The notes under the pieces: generated by a model
What the model saw: the letters and a program-made list of their open reading frames with translations, nothing else
Database searches by the model: none
Told to the model about the DNA's origin: nothing
Part shown: positions 16,389 through 24,560 of the stretch, piece after piece
Layout: every line of letters begins with the position of its first letter
Numbering within the stretch: the first letter of the stretch is position 1
Origin: Paenibacillus rhizophilus
GTDB lineage: Bacteria; Bacillota; Bacilli; Paenibacillales; Paenibacillaceae
Direction of reading: 5' to 3'
Assembly: GCF_003854965.1 (NCBI RefSeq)
Contig: NZ_RQPI01000017.1
Location: 1-64,000, forward strand
Length of the DNA stretch: 64,000 nucleotides
Program-made: the position numbers and the translations under genes

Positions 16389-17009
16389 ATGAAAATTACA
16401 CATCAGGCTGTTAACCAAGCATTAGACTGGGCATACGAAAAGGCGGTGACGGGAGGCATACCTGGTACAAGCGATGCCTACGAGCTGGCGGAGGAATTTT
16501 CACAAAAGAAAGGTGACTTGAACGTCCAAATTAGTTCGCTGATCCGATGGCAGAACACCAAGAGCGCAACCAGCGGATTCCTGACAGGCCTCGGTGGGAT
16601 TGTCACCCTGCCTGCCGCAATTCCGGCAAATCTGGCTTCTGTTCTCTACATCCAGCTACGGATGATCGCCGCTATCGCCGTCATGTCGGGACGGGATGTG
16701 AAAGAAGACCAAGTTCGCACCATGGCGTACCTCTGTCTGTGCGGCAACGGAATCACAGATATTTTGAAGGATGTCGGTATTGTAGTGGGCAAAAAGGCAG
16801 CGGAGAGCGCACTCAGAGGTCTGTCTGGTAAGGTGCTGATAAATATCAACAAAAAAGTGGGTTTTCGTCTACTTACCAAGTTCGGAACCAAGGGGGTCAT
16901 CAACCTTTCCAAGATGATTCCGCTGGTCGGAGGGGTTACAGGTGCCGTATTTGATGGTGTCTCTACCAATGTAGTTGGTAACACTGCCCGTAGACTTTTT
17001 ACGGAATGA
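16389..17009 (+). CDS. EcsC-family protein
   Basis: A 206-residue protein of the EcsC family (named after the third gene of the B. subtilis ecs operon; biochemical role unknown). Family features seen are the hydrophobic, glycine-rich stretch GGIVTLPAAIPANLASVLYI near residues 65-85, a VGKKAAESALRGLSGKVL helix near 135-150, and the KMIPLVGGVTGAVFD segment near 180-195 followed by a positively charged tail. These hydrophobic stretches suggest membrane association. AAGGTGG precedes ATG 16389. It lies under the operator-bearing promoter at 16244-16272 and is 85 bp ahead of a lipoprotein gene on the same strand. Confidence 0.8.
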   Translation: MKITHQAVNQALDWAYEKAVTGGIPGTSDAYELAEEFSQKKGDLNVQISSLIRWQNTKSATSGFLTGLGGIVTLPAAIPANLASVLYIQLRMIAAIAVMSGRDVKEDQVRTMAYLCLCGNGITDILKDVGIVVGKKAAESALRGLSGKVLININKKVGFRLLTKFGTKGVINLSKMIPLVGGVTGAVFDGVSTNVVGNTARRLFTE

Positions 17010-17094
17010 ATTCAGAAGACACTGTTCATACCCTCTATGAAGCGCTTAGTTTAACAGCCATTTTCACATTATTTATTATCCAAGGAGATATTAC

Positions 17095-18093
17095 ATGAAA
17101 AGAAACTTCATTACTTTTGCTATCTTGGCAGCCACTCTGCTTATGTCCGGCTGCGCCTCAAAGAACGCCGCTGACCCGGCTCCTTCGCCAACCACAAGTA
17201 CCGATGTCGTAACAACACAAACTCAGGCACCCACAACCGACACCAGTACGACAGCGGCAGAGCCTCCAGCCGGCCATCTGTGGAAAACGGAGTACAAGGG
17301 GCTTCTCATCCAAATCAACAGTGCGGAAATGACCAAAGATGTGTTCGATCATGAATTCTTGGTGTTTGACCTCACTCTGCAAAACGGCACTGACAATCCG
17401 CTGGAAGTCTCCGGTCGGGCATTCAACCTGCTCACGGTCAACAAGGAACTGTTGGAGAGCGATCCAACTGCGGAAACCGTGGAGTCCGGCGATATCCAAA
17501 CCGCGACGGTTTTGCCTGGCGGACAGCGAACACTTCGCGTAGGCTTCGTCGTCCAACCTGAGGAAGTGAGTGAACTCATTTTCAACGTAGGGCAAAATGC
17601 TGTGTACCGAATCACTTCTTTTGAAGGCGGCTCGTCTTCCCCTTCTGACGCAACTGCTACTGTTACTCCTGCGGAAGAACCTTCATCTGTGGAGAACAGT
17701 CCGATCATCGAAGGCGGCGACGCCAAGTCTGACGATTTCATTTTTGAGGACAACTACCTGGGATACCTAAACTCTCTGATCGAAGCCATTAACACCGGGG
17801 ACTTTTCCCTCGTGGAGATTCATTTACTATATGATAGTGACCTCTACACTCAGCAGCAAAAACTTGTCCAAACGCTCAGCGCGAAGGGCACCCGTGAAGA
17901 ACTGGTTGATTACGAGATTCAATCCACGTCCTACGACGAGGACAGCAGTACGCTCGGCATGAAGGTACGAGAACAAATTAAGGTCATTTCAGCAGATGGC
18001 ACAGAGAAGACGACTGAAAACGTTTGGACGTACACCGCCCTTCAGGTCGATCAAGGGGTATTTCAATTTAGTTCAATCGACAAGGCAGAGTAA
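17095..18093 (+). CDS. Lipoprotein with DUF4352-like and NTF2-like domains
   Basis: A 332-residue exported lipoprotein. Residues 1-20 are a signal peptide with the lipobox LMSGC, so Cys20 should carry the lipid anchor. A Thr/Pro/Ala-rich linker follows. Residues about 60-160 look like DUF4352, an immunoglobulin-like fold for cell-surface proteins (WKTEYKGLLIQI, VFDLTLQNGTDNPLEV, GFVVQPEEV). A second Ser/Thr-rich linker leads to residues 215-332, which resemble the NTF2-like domain at the C-terminus of TcaA-type proteins (YLGYLNSLIEAINTGDFSLV). AAGGAG precedes ATG 17095. It follows the EcsC-family gene and is closed by a terminator at 18141. Acts outside the membrane; ligand unknown. Confidence 0.8.
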   Translation: MKRNFITFAILAATLLMSGCASKNAADPAPSPTTSTDVVTTQTQAPTTDTSTTAAEPPAGHLWKTEYKGLLIQINSAEMTKDVFDHEFLVFDLTLQNGTDNPLEVSGRAFNLLTVNKELLESDPTAETVESGDIQTATVLPGGQRTLRVGFVVQPEEVSELIFNVGQNAVYRITSFEGGSSSPSDATATVTPAEEPSSVENSPIIEGGDAKSDDFIFEDNYLGYLNSLIEAINTGDFSLVEIHLLYDSDLYTQQQKLVQTLSAKGTREELVDYEIQSTSYDEDSSTLGMKVREQIKVISADGTEKTTENVWTYTALQVDQGVFQFSSIDKAE

Positions 18094-18140
18094 TTTTATT
18101 ATATCTTGTTATTTTCCACATTATTTCCGTTTAGCTTCAC

Positions 18141-18172
18141 AGCATTGCTCCTCAGCGGGCAATGCTTTTTTT
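18141..18172 (+). terminator. Stem-loop terminator after the lipoprotein gene
   Basis: AGCATTGC pairs with GCAATGCT and is followed by seven T. Confidence 0.85.
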
Positions 18173-18199
18173 GTTACCGTTGACCGCACGCGTTATAAT
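18171..18199 (+). promoter_or_regulatory. Candidate promoter of the helix-turn-helix gene
   Basis: TTGTTA (18171-18176) and TATAAT (18194-18199) are 17 bp apart and lie 25 bp before the start codon at 18224. Confidence 0.5.
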
Positions 18200-18223
18200 A
18201 GACTAAAAAAACAGGAGCTAAGC

Positions 18224-19267
18224 ATGGGAATTGAGGTACTCATACAACTAAAGCAATCCAACAATAAGCGGGCAAGCCTGCGGGCAACTTGTATATTGAT
18301 GTATCTAAAAGACGGATATTCAACCACAAAAATATCTAAAGAAATGGGAATTAGCCAGCGTAGCGTTCAACGGTACATAAGGGACTTTCAACAAAATGGA
18401 ATCAACAGAATACAGCAAGAAAATCGTGGAAGGAAAAGACTCATAATTCCAGAGGATATTAGCAAGCTTATCGAAGAAAGCCCTCTGAAATATGATTTTA
18501 TCTTGAATAAATGGCTTCCTTCTATGTTACAAACGCAGACGGGTTCGTCGTCTTATTTAGAGTGCAACAAAGTACTCTTTGAACACTATAAAGAAAACCC
18601 CTCCAAATCTGTTGAAGCTCTTTCAACTGATCTCAAAGGTTTACGTAAGCACCTAGAACTGCATTCACTAGCAGATAGCGTTTGGCTAGTGCATGGATTT
18701 AAACTAGGTAATGATAGAGGAAAACGGGGTACGGTAAATGTTCATTATTTAATTGACTACTACTGCTTTTTTGCAATAAATTTAAATCATTATTCAGAAG
18801 GCGATAACTGTCAAGAGGACGAACCCACGGAAAGCTTGTCAAAAAAGCCGTACCTTTTTTCCATATCGCCCTTTTCTCGATCTGCGAAAAACAGCTTACA
18901 ACGAGAGACTAATTTCAGAGAACTCTATGCCTCTTTTTTTCACAACATCATTGAATACTCTTTTGAGAATTTTGAACATAGTATGCATCTTCTTCTACTT
19001 CCTACACAGAAAAACAAGTCTGTTCTTTACAGATTTAGAATTTCGGAGAAGTACAAATCAACTGATAAACCAAGAGTGGAAGCTCATTTTTTAAATTCGA
19101 ATCTTAAGAACGGTTATAAGCACCTTCAATATCTGGAGTCAGAATTAAAAAGAGATTTCTCCGGGATAAGAACTATAGATGAACCTAGCATTGACGCGCT
19201 TCATCGAAGAGCTGAGAAAGAGATTTGCCTAATAGCACCAGAACTGACGACACTATTTCGAAAATAA
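18224..19267 (+). CDS. Protein with N-terminal homeodomain-like helix-turn-helix
   Basis: A 347-residue protein. Residues 1-75 form a transposase/resolvase-type helix-turn-helix: a repeat of charged helices with YSTTKISKEMGISQRSVQRY as the DNA-binding pair and a KRGRK-like basic tail. The other 270 residues are not recognised; they lack the DDE or serine catalytic pattern of transposases, so this is more likely a regulator or a DNA-binding effector. CAGGAGC before ATG 18224 supports this start; the frame is open upstream to 17996 but overlaps the lipoprotein. It has its own promoter and terminator and is AT-richer than its neighbours, which suggests separate acquisition. Confidence 0.6.
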   Translation: MGIEVLIQLKQSNNKRASLRATCILMYLKDGYSTTKISKEMGISQRSVQRYIRDFQQNGINRIQQENRGRKRLIIPEDISKLIEESPLKYDFILNKWLPSMLQTQTGSSSYLECNKVLFEHYKENPSKSVEALSTDLKGLRKHLELHSLADSVWLVHGFKLGNDRGKRGTVNVHYLIDYYCFFAINLNHYSEGDNCQEDEPTESLSKKPYLFSISPFSRSAKNSLQRETNFRELYASFFHNIIEYSFENFEHSMHLLLLPTQKNKSVLYRFRISEKYKSTDKPRVEAHFLNSNLKNGYKHLQYLESELKRDFSGIRTIDEPSIDALHRRAEKEICLIAPELTTLFRK

Positions 19268-19292
19268 AACTAAATTTCATCAATCATCAATC

Positions 19293-19327
19293 ACAGCACG
19301 GCCTACAAAGGCCCTGCTGTTTTTTTG
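19293..19327 (+). terminator. Stem-loop terminator
   Basis: CAGCA-GGCC pairs with GGCC-TGCTG and is followed by eight T. Confidence 0.85.
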
Positions 19328-19435
19328 TTCTGGGAACTTCCTAGCCCAAATGATGGACCAACTCGCTGGTCTAGAGTGTGCAGATGTTAATGTAAAGACG
19401 CAAGTCCAACCTACTAATAGAGGAGACTGATTCTA

Positions 19436-19975
19436 ATGGCAAGCATTAAAAAAATACCAGCTCTAAGAAGTTCTGTGGGCAACACCTCAAACAGACCAAC
19501 ACTCAGAACCAACCCGGTTAGCCAAAACCCAACCTTGAATCGCCCTCCTTCATCGTCCTACGGACCGCTGACCCGACGTGAATCAGTTGAACTGAAAGAT
19601 GGACCTCACACAGCCAAGATTGAGCGGGCAAGCGTTGTCTCGCCTGACAACAACCCTCAACTACGAATTCAGGCTACCTTCACCAACGGTGATGGCGAAT
19701 CTTTCTCCGATTCCATTCTGGTCAAAGTGGAATGGAAAAGAACCTCTCCCTTCGTAGAATTGTTGGAAGTCAGTGGCTGCATGCCGGAGCTGGGCGAAGA
19801 TGTTCAGCTAGATGATCTTGTCGGACAAGAACTGCTGCTCACAATCAAGGTCAACACCAAAAACGGCAGGTCATACCCCAACCTTGTCCAGACGGAACTC
19901 ATCCCCGACGATTTCGATACCGATTCTGACGACTCTTACCCGGAAGTGACAGAAGACGAAGATCAGTACGAATAA
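19436..19975 (+). CDS. Possible single-stranded-DNA-binding protein before the primase
   Basis: A 179-residue protein with a Ser/Asn/Pro-rich, basic N-terminal tail (residues 1-45), a beta-rich middle (50-150: pairs of strands such as LRIQATFTNGDGESFSD and ELLLTIKVNTKNG) and a strongly acidic C-terminal tail ending in Asp/Glu. This layout is that of OB-fold single-strand-binding proteins, and it resembles DUF669-type phage proteins. The assignment is inference from layout and from its place directly upstream of the primase-polymerase/ATPase. SCC elements of staphylococci also keep a small ssDNA-binding protein beside their replication genes. GAGGAG precedes ATG 19436. A GC-rich hairpin (about 19980-20012) separates it from the primase gene. 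Confidence 0.55.
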   Translation: MASIKKIPALRSSVGNTSNRPTLRTNPVSQNPTLNRPPSSSYGPLTRRESVELKDGPHTAKIERASVVSPDNNPQLRIQATFTNGDGESFSDSILVKVEWKRTSPFVELLEVSGCMPELGEDVQLDDLVGQELLLTIKVNTKNGRSYPNLVQTELIPDDFDTDSDDSYPEVTEDEDQYE

Positions 19976-20038
19976 AAAACGGACGGTTCGCCTTCGTGGG
20001 TGAGCCGTCCGCATCACCACTACTGGAGGACATGCACT

Positions 20039-23000
20039 TTGACAACTGAAAATCAACGCGAGACGAGAGACTTCCCTGTGGGGCAAACGTTAAACGGTCT
20101 GAGAGGGGCATTGCTCATGGCAAGCCATAGTAAGCCCGTCTTCCCCATGTGTTCGCACGATCACAGCGGGGTCACAGAAGAACATCGGGAACGGTGCAAG
20201 CGCCCAGGCAAGGCTCCATTGATTGCAAACTGGAGCCACCGATCCAGCTCCGATCCGCTCCAACTCAAGGACTGGTTCGCCAAACACCTGGAATGGAATG
20301 TTGGGCTGGTTCTCGGTCAACGCTCTGGAATTGTCGCCATTGACGTAGACGGGGATTTCGGGCGAGAGAAGCTGGAGGAACTGTCCGGCGGCGATCTTCC
20401 CCCCACTTGGCGATACTCGACGCCTGGCGGAGGTTACCGGCACTTGTACGAGGTTCCGAACGGTTGGGTGTTCAATAAAGCCTCTTTTTCCTCGCCTATC
20501 TCCAAACACGAGGCCCTTGAACTGTTGGGGGACGGCCAATGTACGGTCATTCCCGGCTCCGTTCACGCCAATGGCGGACGCTACGAATGGGAGGAAGGCG
20601 GTAGCCCCAACGACTTGCCGCTGGCCCCGGCACCGGAGTGGATGCTGCGAAGGATGAACCTCGCTTGGGCAGCAAACGACCTTTTTGACGACGATGTCCA
20701 GAAGGAGGATGCCGATCCCTCGCAGGAGGACGTTCAAGAAGTCATTCTAAAAGAGTTGGACCTTCACCCAGCTTCAACCGGAAAAAGCGCTTTAAACGCC
20801 TCCTTCGTCGTTTCTTCCCCAGCCGTCAATGTCGCTGCGCTCCTGGAACAGACCCCGACACTGGAGCGGATGTCCCGGGGGTGTCCTCGCCTCCTCCAAA
20901 TCACCGACGAACAGGCGGACGACGGATGCAGCGAGGACGACTGGTTCAAGACCATCTCCCTGCTCACACGCTTGGGGAAACCGGAAGAAGCCCGTGTCTT
21001 CTCGGAAGCGTCGGAGAAACACGACGAACACAGCGAGTCCAGATTGGCCAAGATGGAGACGGACTCCAAGGCCGAAGCCTTCGGTCCTCCGCGCTGCGCC
21101 TCCTTCGGCTGTTCGCCCGATCAGGTGAAGTCCTGCTTCAGTTCCGTCCGGTCAAAAGACGGACAGATTTCCAACTCCCCGGCGGATGTGGTAAGGCAAA
21201 AGAAATCCAAGTCCGCCCTGCCGGAGCATATTGAGAAAAGGCTGGCAGAGGGACAGTACCAGATCAAGGACGGCAAGGTGGGAGAGATCTCTTACGGCAA
21301 GAAGGGCGCGGAGACTTTCCACCCCATTGCCAACTTTGTGGCTTACGCCTCCGCAACGGTTCTTGCAGATGACGGCGCAGAGGCACGGCAATTTTTCACG
21401 ATTCAAGGCGTGTCCCTGGACACCTGGAAGCCCTTGCCCCCCCTTGAGGTCAAACAGGAGGAATTCGAAGCCTTGGCCTGGATTTTTCGCTGGGGGTTAA
21501 GCGCCAATCTGGAGCCGGAAATCGCGGTCAAGCAGAAAATGCGCCACCTCATCCAACATCTAAGCAAAGACGCGCTGAAGAAAACCGTGTACGCCCACCT
21601 CGGCTTCCGGCAGTTCCCCGGAGGCTGGCGGTACCTGCACGGGGGAGGTTGTGTGGGAGAGGAGAATGTCGAGGTCCAGTTGGACAAACGGCTGGAGAAG
21701 TACGTTCTGACAGAAACAGACGCTTCTCTTCAAGAACCGATTCGAGCCAGTCTGAACCTTCTGAAGATTGCCAAGCCCGAAGTCATGCTGCCGCTCCTGT
21801 CGGCCGTCTTTCTGAGTCCGCTCTGCGAGGCACTTCGGCAAGGTGGGATTGAGCCTGCCTTTCTGCTTTGGCTCTACGGCGTGACCGGCACCCGCAAGTC
21901 AACACTTTCGGCGCTGGTAATGTCCCACTTTGGACCGTTCACGCCCAAGAGCCCACCCGCCAGCTTCAAGGACACGGCCAACTCGCTGGAAAAAAGGGCC
22001 TTTGACTGCAAGGACTCTCTGCTGTGGATCGACGACTTCCACCCCAGCGCCAGCCCCGCCGAAGCGCGGAAGATGGAGCAGACCGCACAGTTCCTGATTC
22101 GCAGCTTCGGGGACAGGGTTGGCCGGGGCCGAATGAAAGCCGACGCTTCCCTGCGGACCGATTACGCCGCCAAGGGACTCGCGATTGTCACAGGGGAGCA
22201 GCAGCCCGACGGACATTCCAGCAGCGCCCGCCTCCAAGGTGTGGAGCTTCGTCCGGATGATATCAACTTAGCGAAACTGACCGTCGCCCAGCGGCAAAGC
22301 GGCCTCTTGACCCACACGATGGCTGGGTACGTCGCCTGGGTCGGGGAACAGATGTCGGAACCCGGATTTGTGGAAGAGCTCCGGCAAACGTTCCACGAAC
22401 GTCGCGACCTCGCTCTGCCCGGTCAAAGCCACGGCAGATTGGCGGAAAACGCCGCCTGGCTGTTCCTGGGTTGGGACAACCTTTTGAAGTTCGCCGTCCT
22501 TGAGGGCGTTCTGACGGAGACGGAGCGACAATTGCGGCTGGATGAAGGCTGGAGCACCTTGCTTTCGCTGTCCGAACAGCAGAGTGAACAGGTTCAAGAT
22601 GCCCGTCCAGGCGAACAGTTCCTGTCCATCGTCGGCGAACTGTTGCAAAACGGTTCGCTCTGCACCCTTCCGTCAAGTTCGACGAGCCAAGAGGATTTCG
22701 GAGGGACAATTTCAAGAGGAACTCACGTCGGCTGGCGTGACAACGAGCACTTTTTCTTTCTCCCGGACGTCCTGTACAACGAGGTCAGCGCCTTCTTGTC
22801 CAAGCGTCAGGAACAGGTTCCGCTCAAAATGAAAGATCTCTGGAGACAACTCCACTTCGACGGTCTGCTGGAACCAGAAATCACCCGCGAGGGCGGCAAG
22901 GAGAAGACCAAGTTCGCTCGGAGGAAGACCATTGACGGGGAGCGGATCAACACCATTTGGATCAAACGCTCGGCCATTTGGGAGAGAGACCCGGAGGCTG

Positions 23001-23071
23001 AAGATCGAGAAAAAGTCCGTAAGGCCGCTGTGGACCGTCCCAAGCCAAGCTCCGGCCCTTTTGAAACCTGA
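20039..23071 (+). CDS. Primase-polymerase with DUF927 helicase-like ATPase (Cch-like)
   Basis: A protein of about 1010 residues that probably replicates the excised element. Residues 15-230 are a bifunctional primase-polymerase domain: PVFPM start, KAPLIANW, NVGLVLG, the metal-binding IVAIDVDGD and the TPGGGYRHLY segment. A CASFGCSP...KSCF cysteine motif lies near 365. Residues 420-690 are DUF927, an ATPase with Walker A GVTGTRKST near 613-621 and Walker B LLWIDDF near 660. DUF927 proteins (Cch) accompany ccr recombinases in staphylococcal SCC elements. The frame opens at 20000; I prefer TTG 20039, which has GGAGG upstream and keeps the helix that begins the primase domain. ATG 20117 is the alternative. 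No frameshift seen. Confidence 0.85.
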   Translation: MTTENQRETRDFPVGQTLNGLRGALLMASHSKPVFPMCSHDHSGVTEEHRERCKRPGKAPLIANWSHRSSSDPLQLKDWFAKHLEWNVGLVLGQRSGIVAIDVDGDFGREKLEELSGGDLPPTWRYSTPGGGYRHLYEVPNGWVFNKASFSSPISKHEALELLGDGQCTVIPGSVHANGGRYEWEEGGSPNDLPLAPAPEWMLRRMNLAWAANDLFDDDVQKEDADPSQEDVQEVILKELDLHPASTGKSALNASFVVSSPAVNVAALLEQTPTLERMSRGCPRLLQITDEQADDGCSEDDWFKTISLLTRLGKPEEARVFSEASEKHDEHSESRLAKMETDSKAEAFGPPRCASFGCSPDQVKSCFSSVRSKDGQISNSPADVVRQKKSKSALPEHIEKRLAEGQYQIKDGKVGEISYGKKGAETFHPIANFVAYASATVLADDGAEARQFFTIQGVSLDTWKPLPPLEVKQEEFEALAWIFRWGLSANLEPEIAVKQKMRHLIQHLSKDALKKTVYAHLGFRQFPGGWRYLHGGGCVGEENVEVQLDKRLEKYVLTETDASLQEPIRASLNLLKIAKPEVMLPLLSAVFLSPLCEALRQGGIEPAFLLWLYGVTGTRKSTLSALVMSHFGPFTPKSPPASFKDTANSLEKRAFDCKDSLLWIDDFHPSASPAEARKMEQTAQFLIRSFGDRVGRGRMKADASLRTDYAAKGLAIVTGEQQPDGHSSSARLQGVELRPDDINLAKLTVAQRQSGLLTHTMAGYVAWVGEQMSEPGFVEELRQTFHERRDLALPGQSHGRLAENAAWLFLGWDNLLKFAVLEGVLTETERQLRLDEGWSTLLSLSEQQSEQVQDARPGEQFLSIVGELLQNGSLCTLPSSSTSQEDFGGTISRGTHVGWRDNEHFFFLPDVLYNEVSAFLSKRQEQVPLKMKDLWRQLHFDGLLEPEITREGGKEKTKFARRKTIDGERINTIWIKRSAIWERDPEAEDREKVRKAAVDRPKPSSGPFET

Positions 23072-23396
23072 ATCTCAACATTCCCCCCCAAAAAGGGGAA
23101 CTTCCCCCCGGGCCTTTGGGCCAGGGGGCGGACAGAAGGCCAACAAAGTCAACATCATTCAAAGAAAAACCCCACCACCCCCCTGACTTTTCTCTAAAGA
23201 TCCCTTTTTGTCGGTGTGGGCTTCCAGACCCCCGTTTTCTCGGTGGGTCGAGGGGGGACGGGGGGAAGTGCAGGCGAACACAGGTCGGGTCGCCTAAGTC
23301 CGTTCTAGTCTAATCAAAGCGAAACAATGTGATTTATTACCAAATATTATGATCTTGATTCCATATCTATCTACTGGAAAGGGGCAAGATCAAGAC
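23072..23396. other. GC-rich, G/C-tract non-coding region; candidate origin
   Basis: 325 bp without a gene between the replication protein and the recombinase cluster. It is full of homopolymer runs: CCCCCCC and GGGG pairs near 23082-23095, CCCCCC-GGGCC-TTT-GGGCC-AGGGGG (about 23105-23128), C-runs at 23170-23183, and GGG/GGGGGG/GGGGGG within 23242-23265. Several can form hairpins and the last could form a G-quadruplex. It ends in AT-rich sequence at 23310-23350. Its location and structure suit a replication origin or regulatory region of the element; that is inference. Confidence 0.4.
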
Positions 23397-23774
23397 ATGG
23401 TTACGATTCAATCACTGGAAGACCTGGCTAAGCCGAGAAAAGATGCACTTCCTCAGGTGCTGCTTCGCTTCGTCTACGAACTGTTGGAGAGGCTGCAGGC
23501 GGAGGCTGAACCTGGGGAGGAGGTAGAGTATCTGCTTTCACACCCACTCATTTTGTGTGAACCGGGGGACAACGTTTTGGCGTTGTTGAACGGGCAGCCC
23601 ATGAGCTTAGAGTACGTAGAACGCATTGAGCTCCAAGGAACGTTTACCTTTAGGGCCGGAGTTCTGCTAGACAACGATTGGCTGGCTCAGTACATCATCC
23701 CAGCGTTTGTGCTGGACAACGAGACGTTGGACTGGCTTACCGAACGGTGTATAGGGGGCTCAACCCATGAGTAA
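23397..23774 (+). CDS. Small unrecognised protein ahead of the RadC-like gene
   Basis: A 125-residue acidic protein starting at ATG 23397, with AAAGGGGC some 13 bases upstream; an earlier in-frame ATG at 23349 has no ribosome binding site. It has a Leu-rich helical N-terminal half and a beta-rich C-terminal part, with no known motif. It overlaps the RadC-like gene by 8 bp, and the run of overlapping or tightly spaced genes continues to the end of the recombinases, so it is part of the recombinase operon. SCC elements carry several small conserved proteins of unknown role near ccr; this may be one. Confidence 0.6.
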   Translation: MVTIQSLEDLAKPRKDALPQVLLRFVYELLERLQAEAEPGEEVEYLLSHPLILCEPGDNVLALLNGQPMSLEYVERIELQGTFTFRAGVLLDNDWLAQYIIPAFVLDNETLDWLTERCIGGSTHE

Positions 23775-24231
23775 GAGGAATGCTGCCAAGCGGATTGAGT
23801 ATGTAACCCTTAAAATGTTCCGGGAAAAAACGTCGCTTCTCTACCCCCAAAGGATCATCCGCAGACCGGAGGATGCCGACGCACTCTTCCGGCAACTCAT
23901 TGGGGATAGCGACTTTGATCGAGAGATTTTTGCTGTTCTAACGCTGGATACCAAGAACCAACCGAACGCCTTTCAAATCGTTTCGGTAGGAACTCTGAAT
24001 GCTTCTCTTGTCCATCCCCGAGAGGTCTATAAAATCTGTATGCTTTCCAATGCTGCATCGCTGATGTGTTTCCATAACCACCCATCAGGCGACCCATCAC
24101 CGAGTAAGGAAGATATTGAGGTTTCCAGGCACCTCTTTGAATCTGGGAAGCTGCTCTCTATCGACCTGCTGGACCATATTATCATCGGAGACGGCAGTTT
24201 CGTGAGCATGAAGGAACGGGGGCTGATTTAA
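23767..24231 (+). CDS. RadC-like JAB-domain protein
   Basis: A 154-residue protein that consists mainly of the JAB/MPN metalloprotease-like domain of the RadC family. The metal-site signature HNHPSGDPSPSKED (residues about 102-115) is intact, with the upstream glutamate expected in the domain. The N-terminal helix-hairpin-helix part of chromosomal RadC (about 220 residues) is missing. Short RadC-like proteins of this kind are typical of mobile elements and occur in SCC cassettes. The biochemical role is not settled for the family. It overlaps the preceding gene by 8 bp. The initiation codon lies inside the previous gene, so coupling is likely. Confidence 0.88.
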   Translation: MSKRNAAKRIEYVTLKMFREKTSLLYPQRIIRRPEDADALFRQLIGDSDFDREIFAVLTLDTKNQPNAFQIVSVGTLNASLVHPREVYKICMLSNAASLMCFHNHPSGDPSPSKEDIEVSRHLFESGKLLSIDLLDHIIIGDGSFVSMKERGLI

Positions 24232-24256
24232 TGGCCTACGAGGGAAGTGAGCGCCT

Positions 24257-24340
24257 ATGAAGAGGGCAGTCATTGGTTTGGTCAATGCTGTAACGTTGTT
24301 CATCTTTGAGATTATTGAGTACCGAAAGAAGAAAAAGTAA
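24257..24340 (+). CDS. Candidate 27-residue hydrophobic peptide
   Basis: A short frame, ATG 24257 to TAA 24340, encodes a peptide with a hydrophobic core (AVIGLVNAVTLFIFEIIEY) followed by Arg and four Lys: the layout of a single-span membrane micropeptide or small toxin. A GGGAAGTGA stretch lies upstream as a weak ribosome binding site. It sits between the RadC-like gene and the 24354 gene, in the same operon. It may equally be chance in a short gap; only the residue pattern and position support it. Confidence 0.35.
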   Translation: MKRAVIGLVNAVTLFIFEIIEYRKKKK

Positions 24341-24353
24341 AGGAGCGTTGTCT

Positions 24354-24560
24354 ATGGATATTCAAGTAACACAAGAAACAGGTCTAAGCCTTGCAATGGA
24401 TATTCTGGCTGACATGATCGTTCGCTACTTGAACATACAGGCCCCGCCGCAGGTGAGGGCCGCCGTGCTCGAGCTGATGGAGCGCGAGGAGGAAGATCGT
24501 CTGCACTGGGAGTTGACCGCCGAGCTTCTCGGGACGAAGGACTTCCGGCTAGTGTCCTGA
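24354..24560 (+). CDS. Small protein translationally coupled to ccrA-like gene
   Basis: A 68-residue acidic, helical protein. AAAGGAG lies nine bases before ATG 24354; the frame is open a little further (24306) but without a signal. Its TGA overlaps the ATG of the first recombinase (TGATG), so the two are translated together. No family recognised. Recombination directionality factors and other helpers of large serine recombinases are often small, fast-evolving and encoded beside them; that makes it a candidate, but nothing in the sequence proves it. Confidence 0.55.
   Translation: MDIQVTQETGLSLAMDILADMIVRYLNIQAPPQVRAAVLELMEREEEDRLHWELTAELLGTKDFRLVS

Noticed and set aside
20090..20737. 215-codon minus-strand frame opposite the primase
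   Set aside because: Primase reading frame has clear domains; the other is a shadow.
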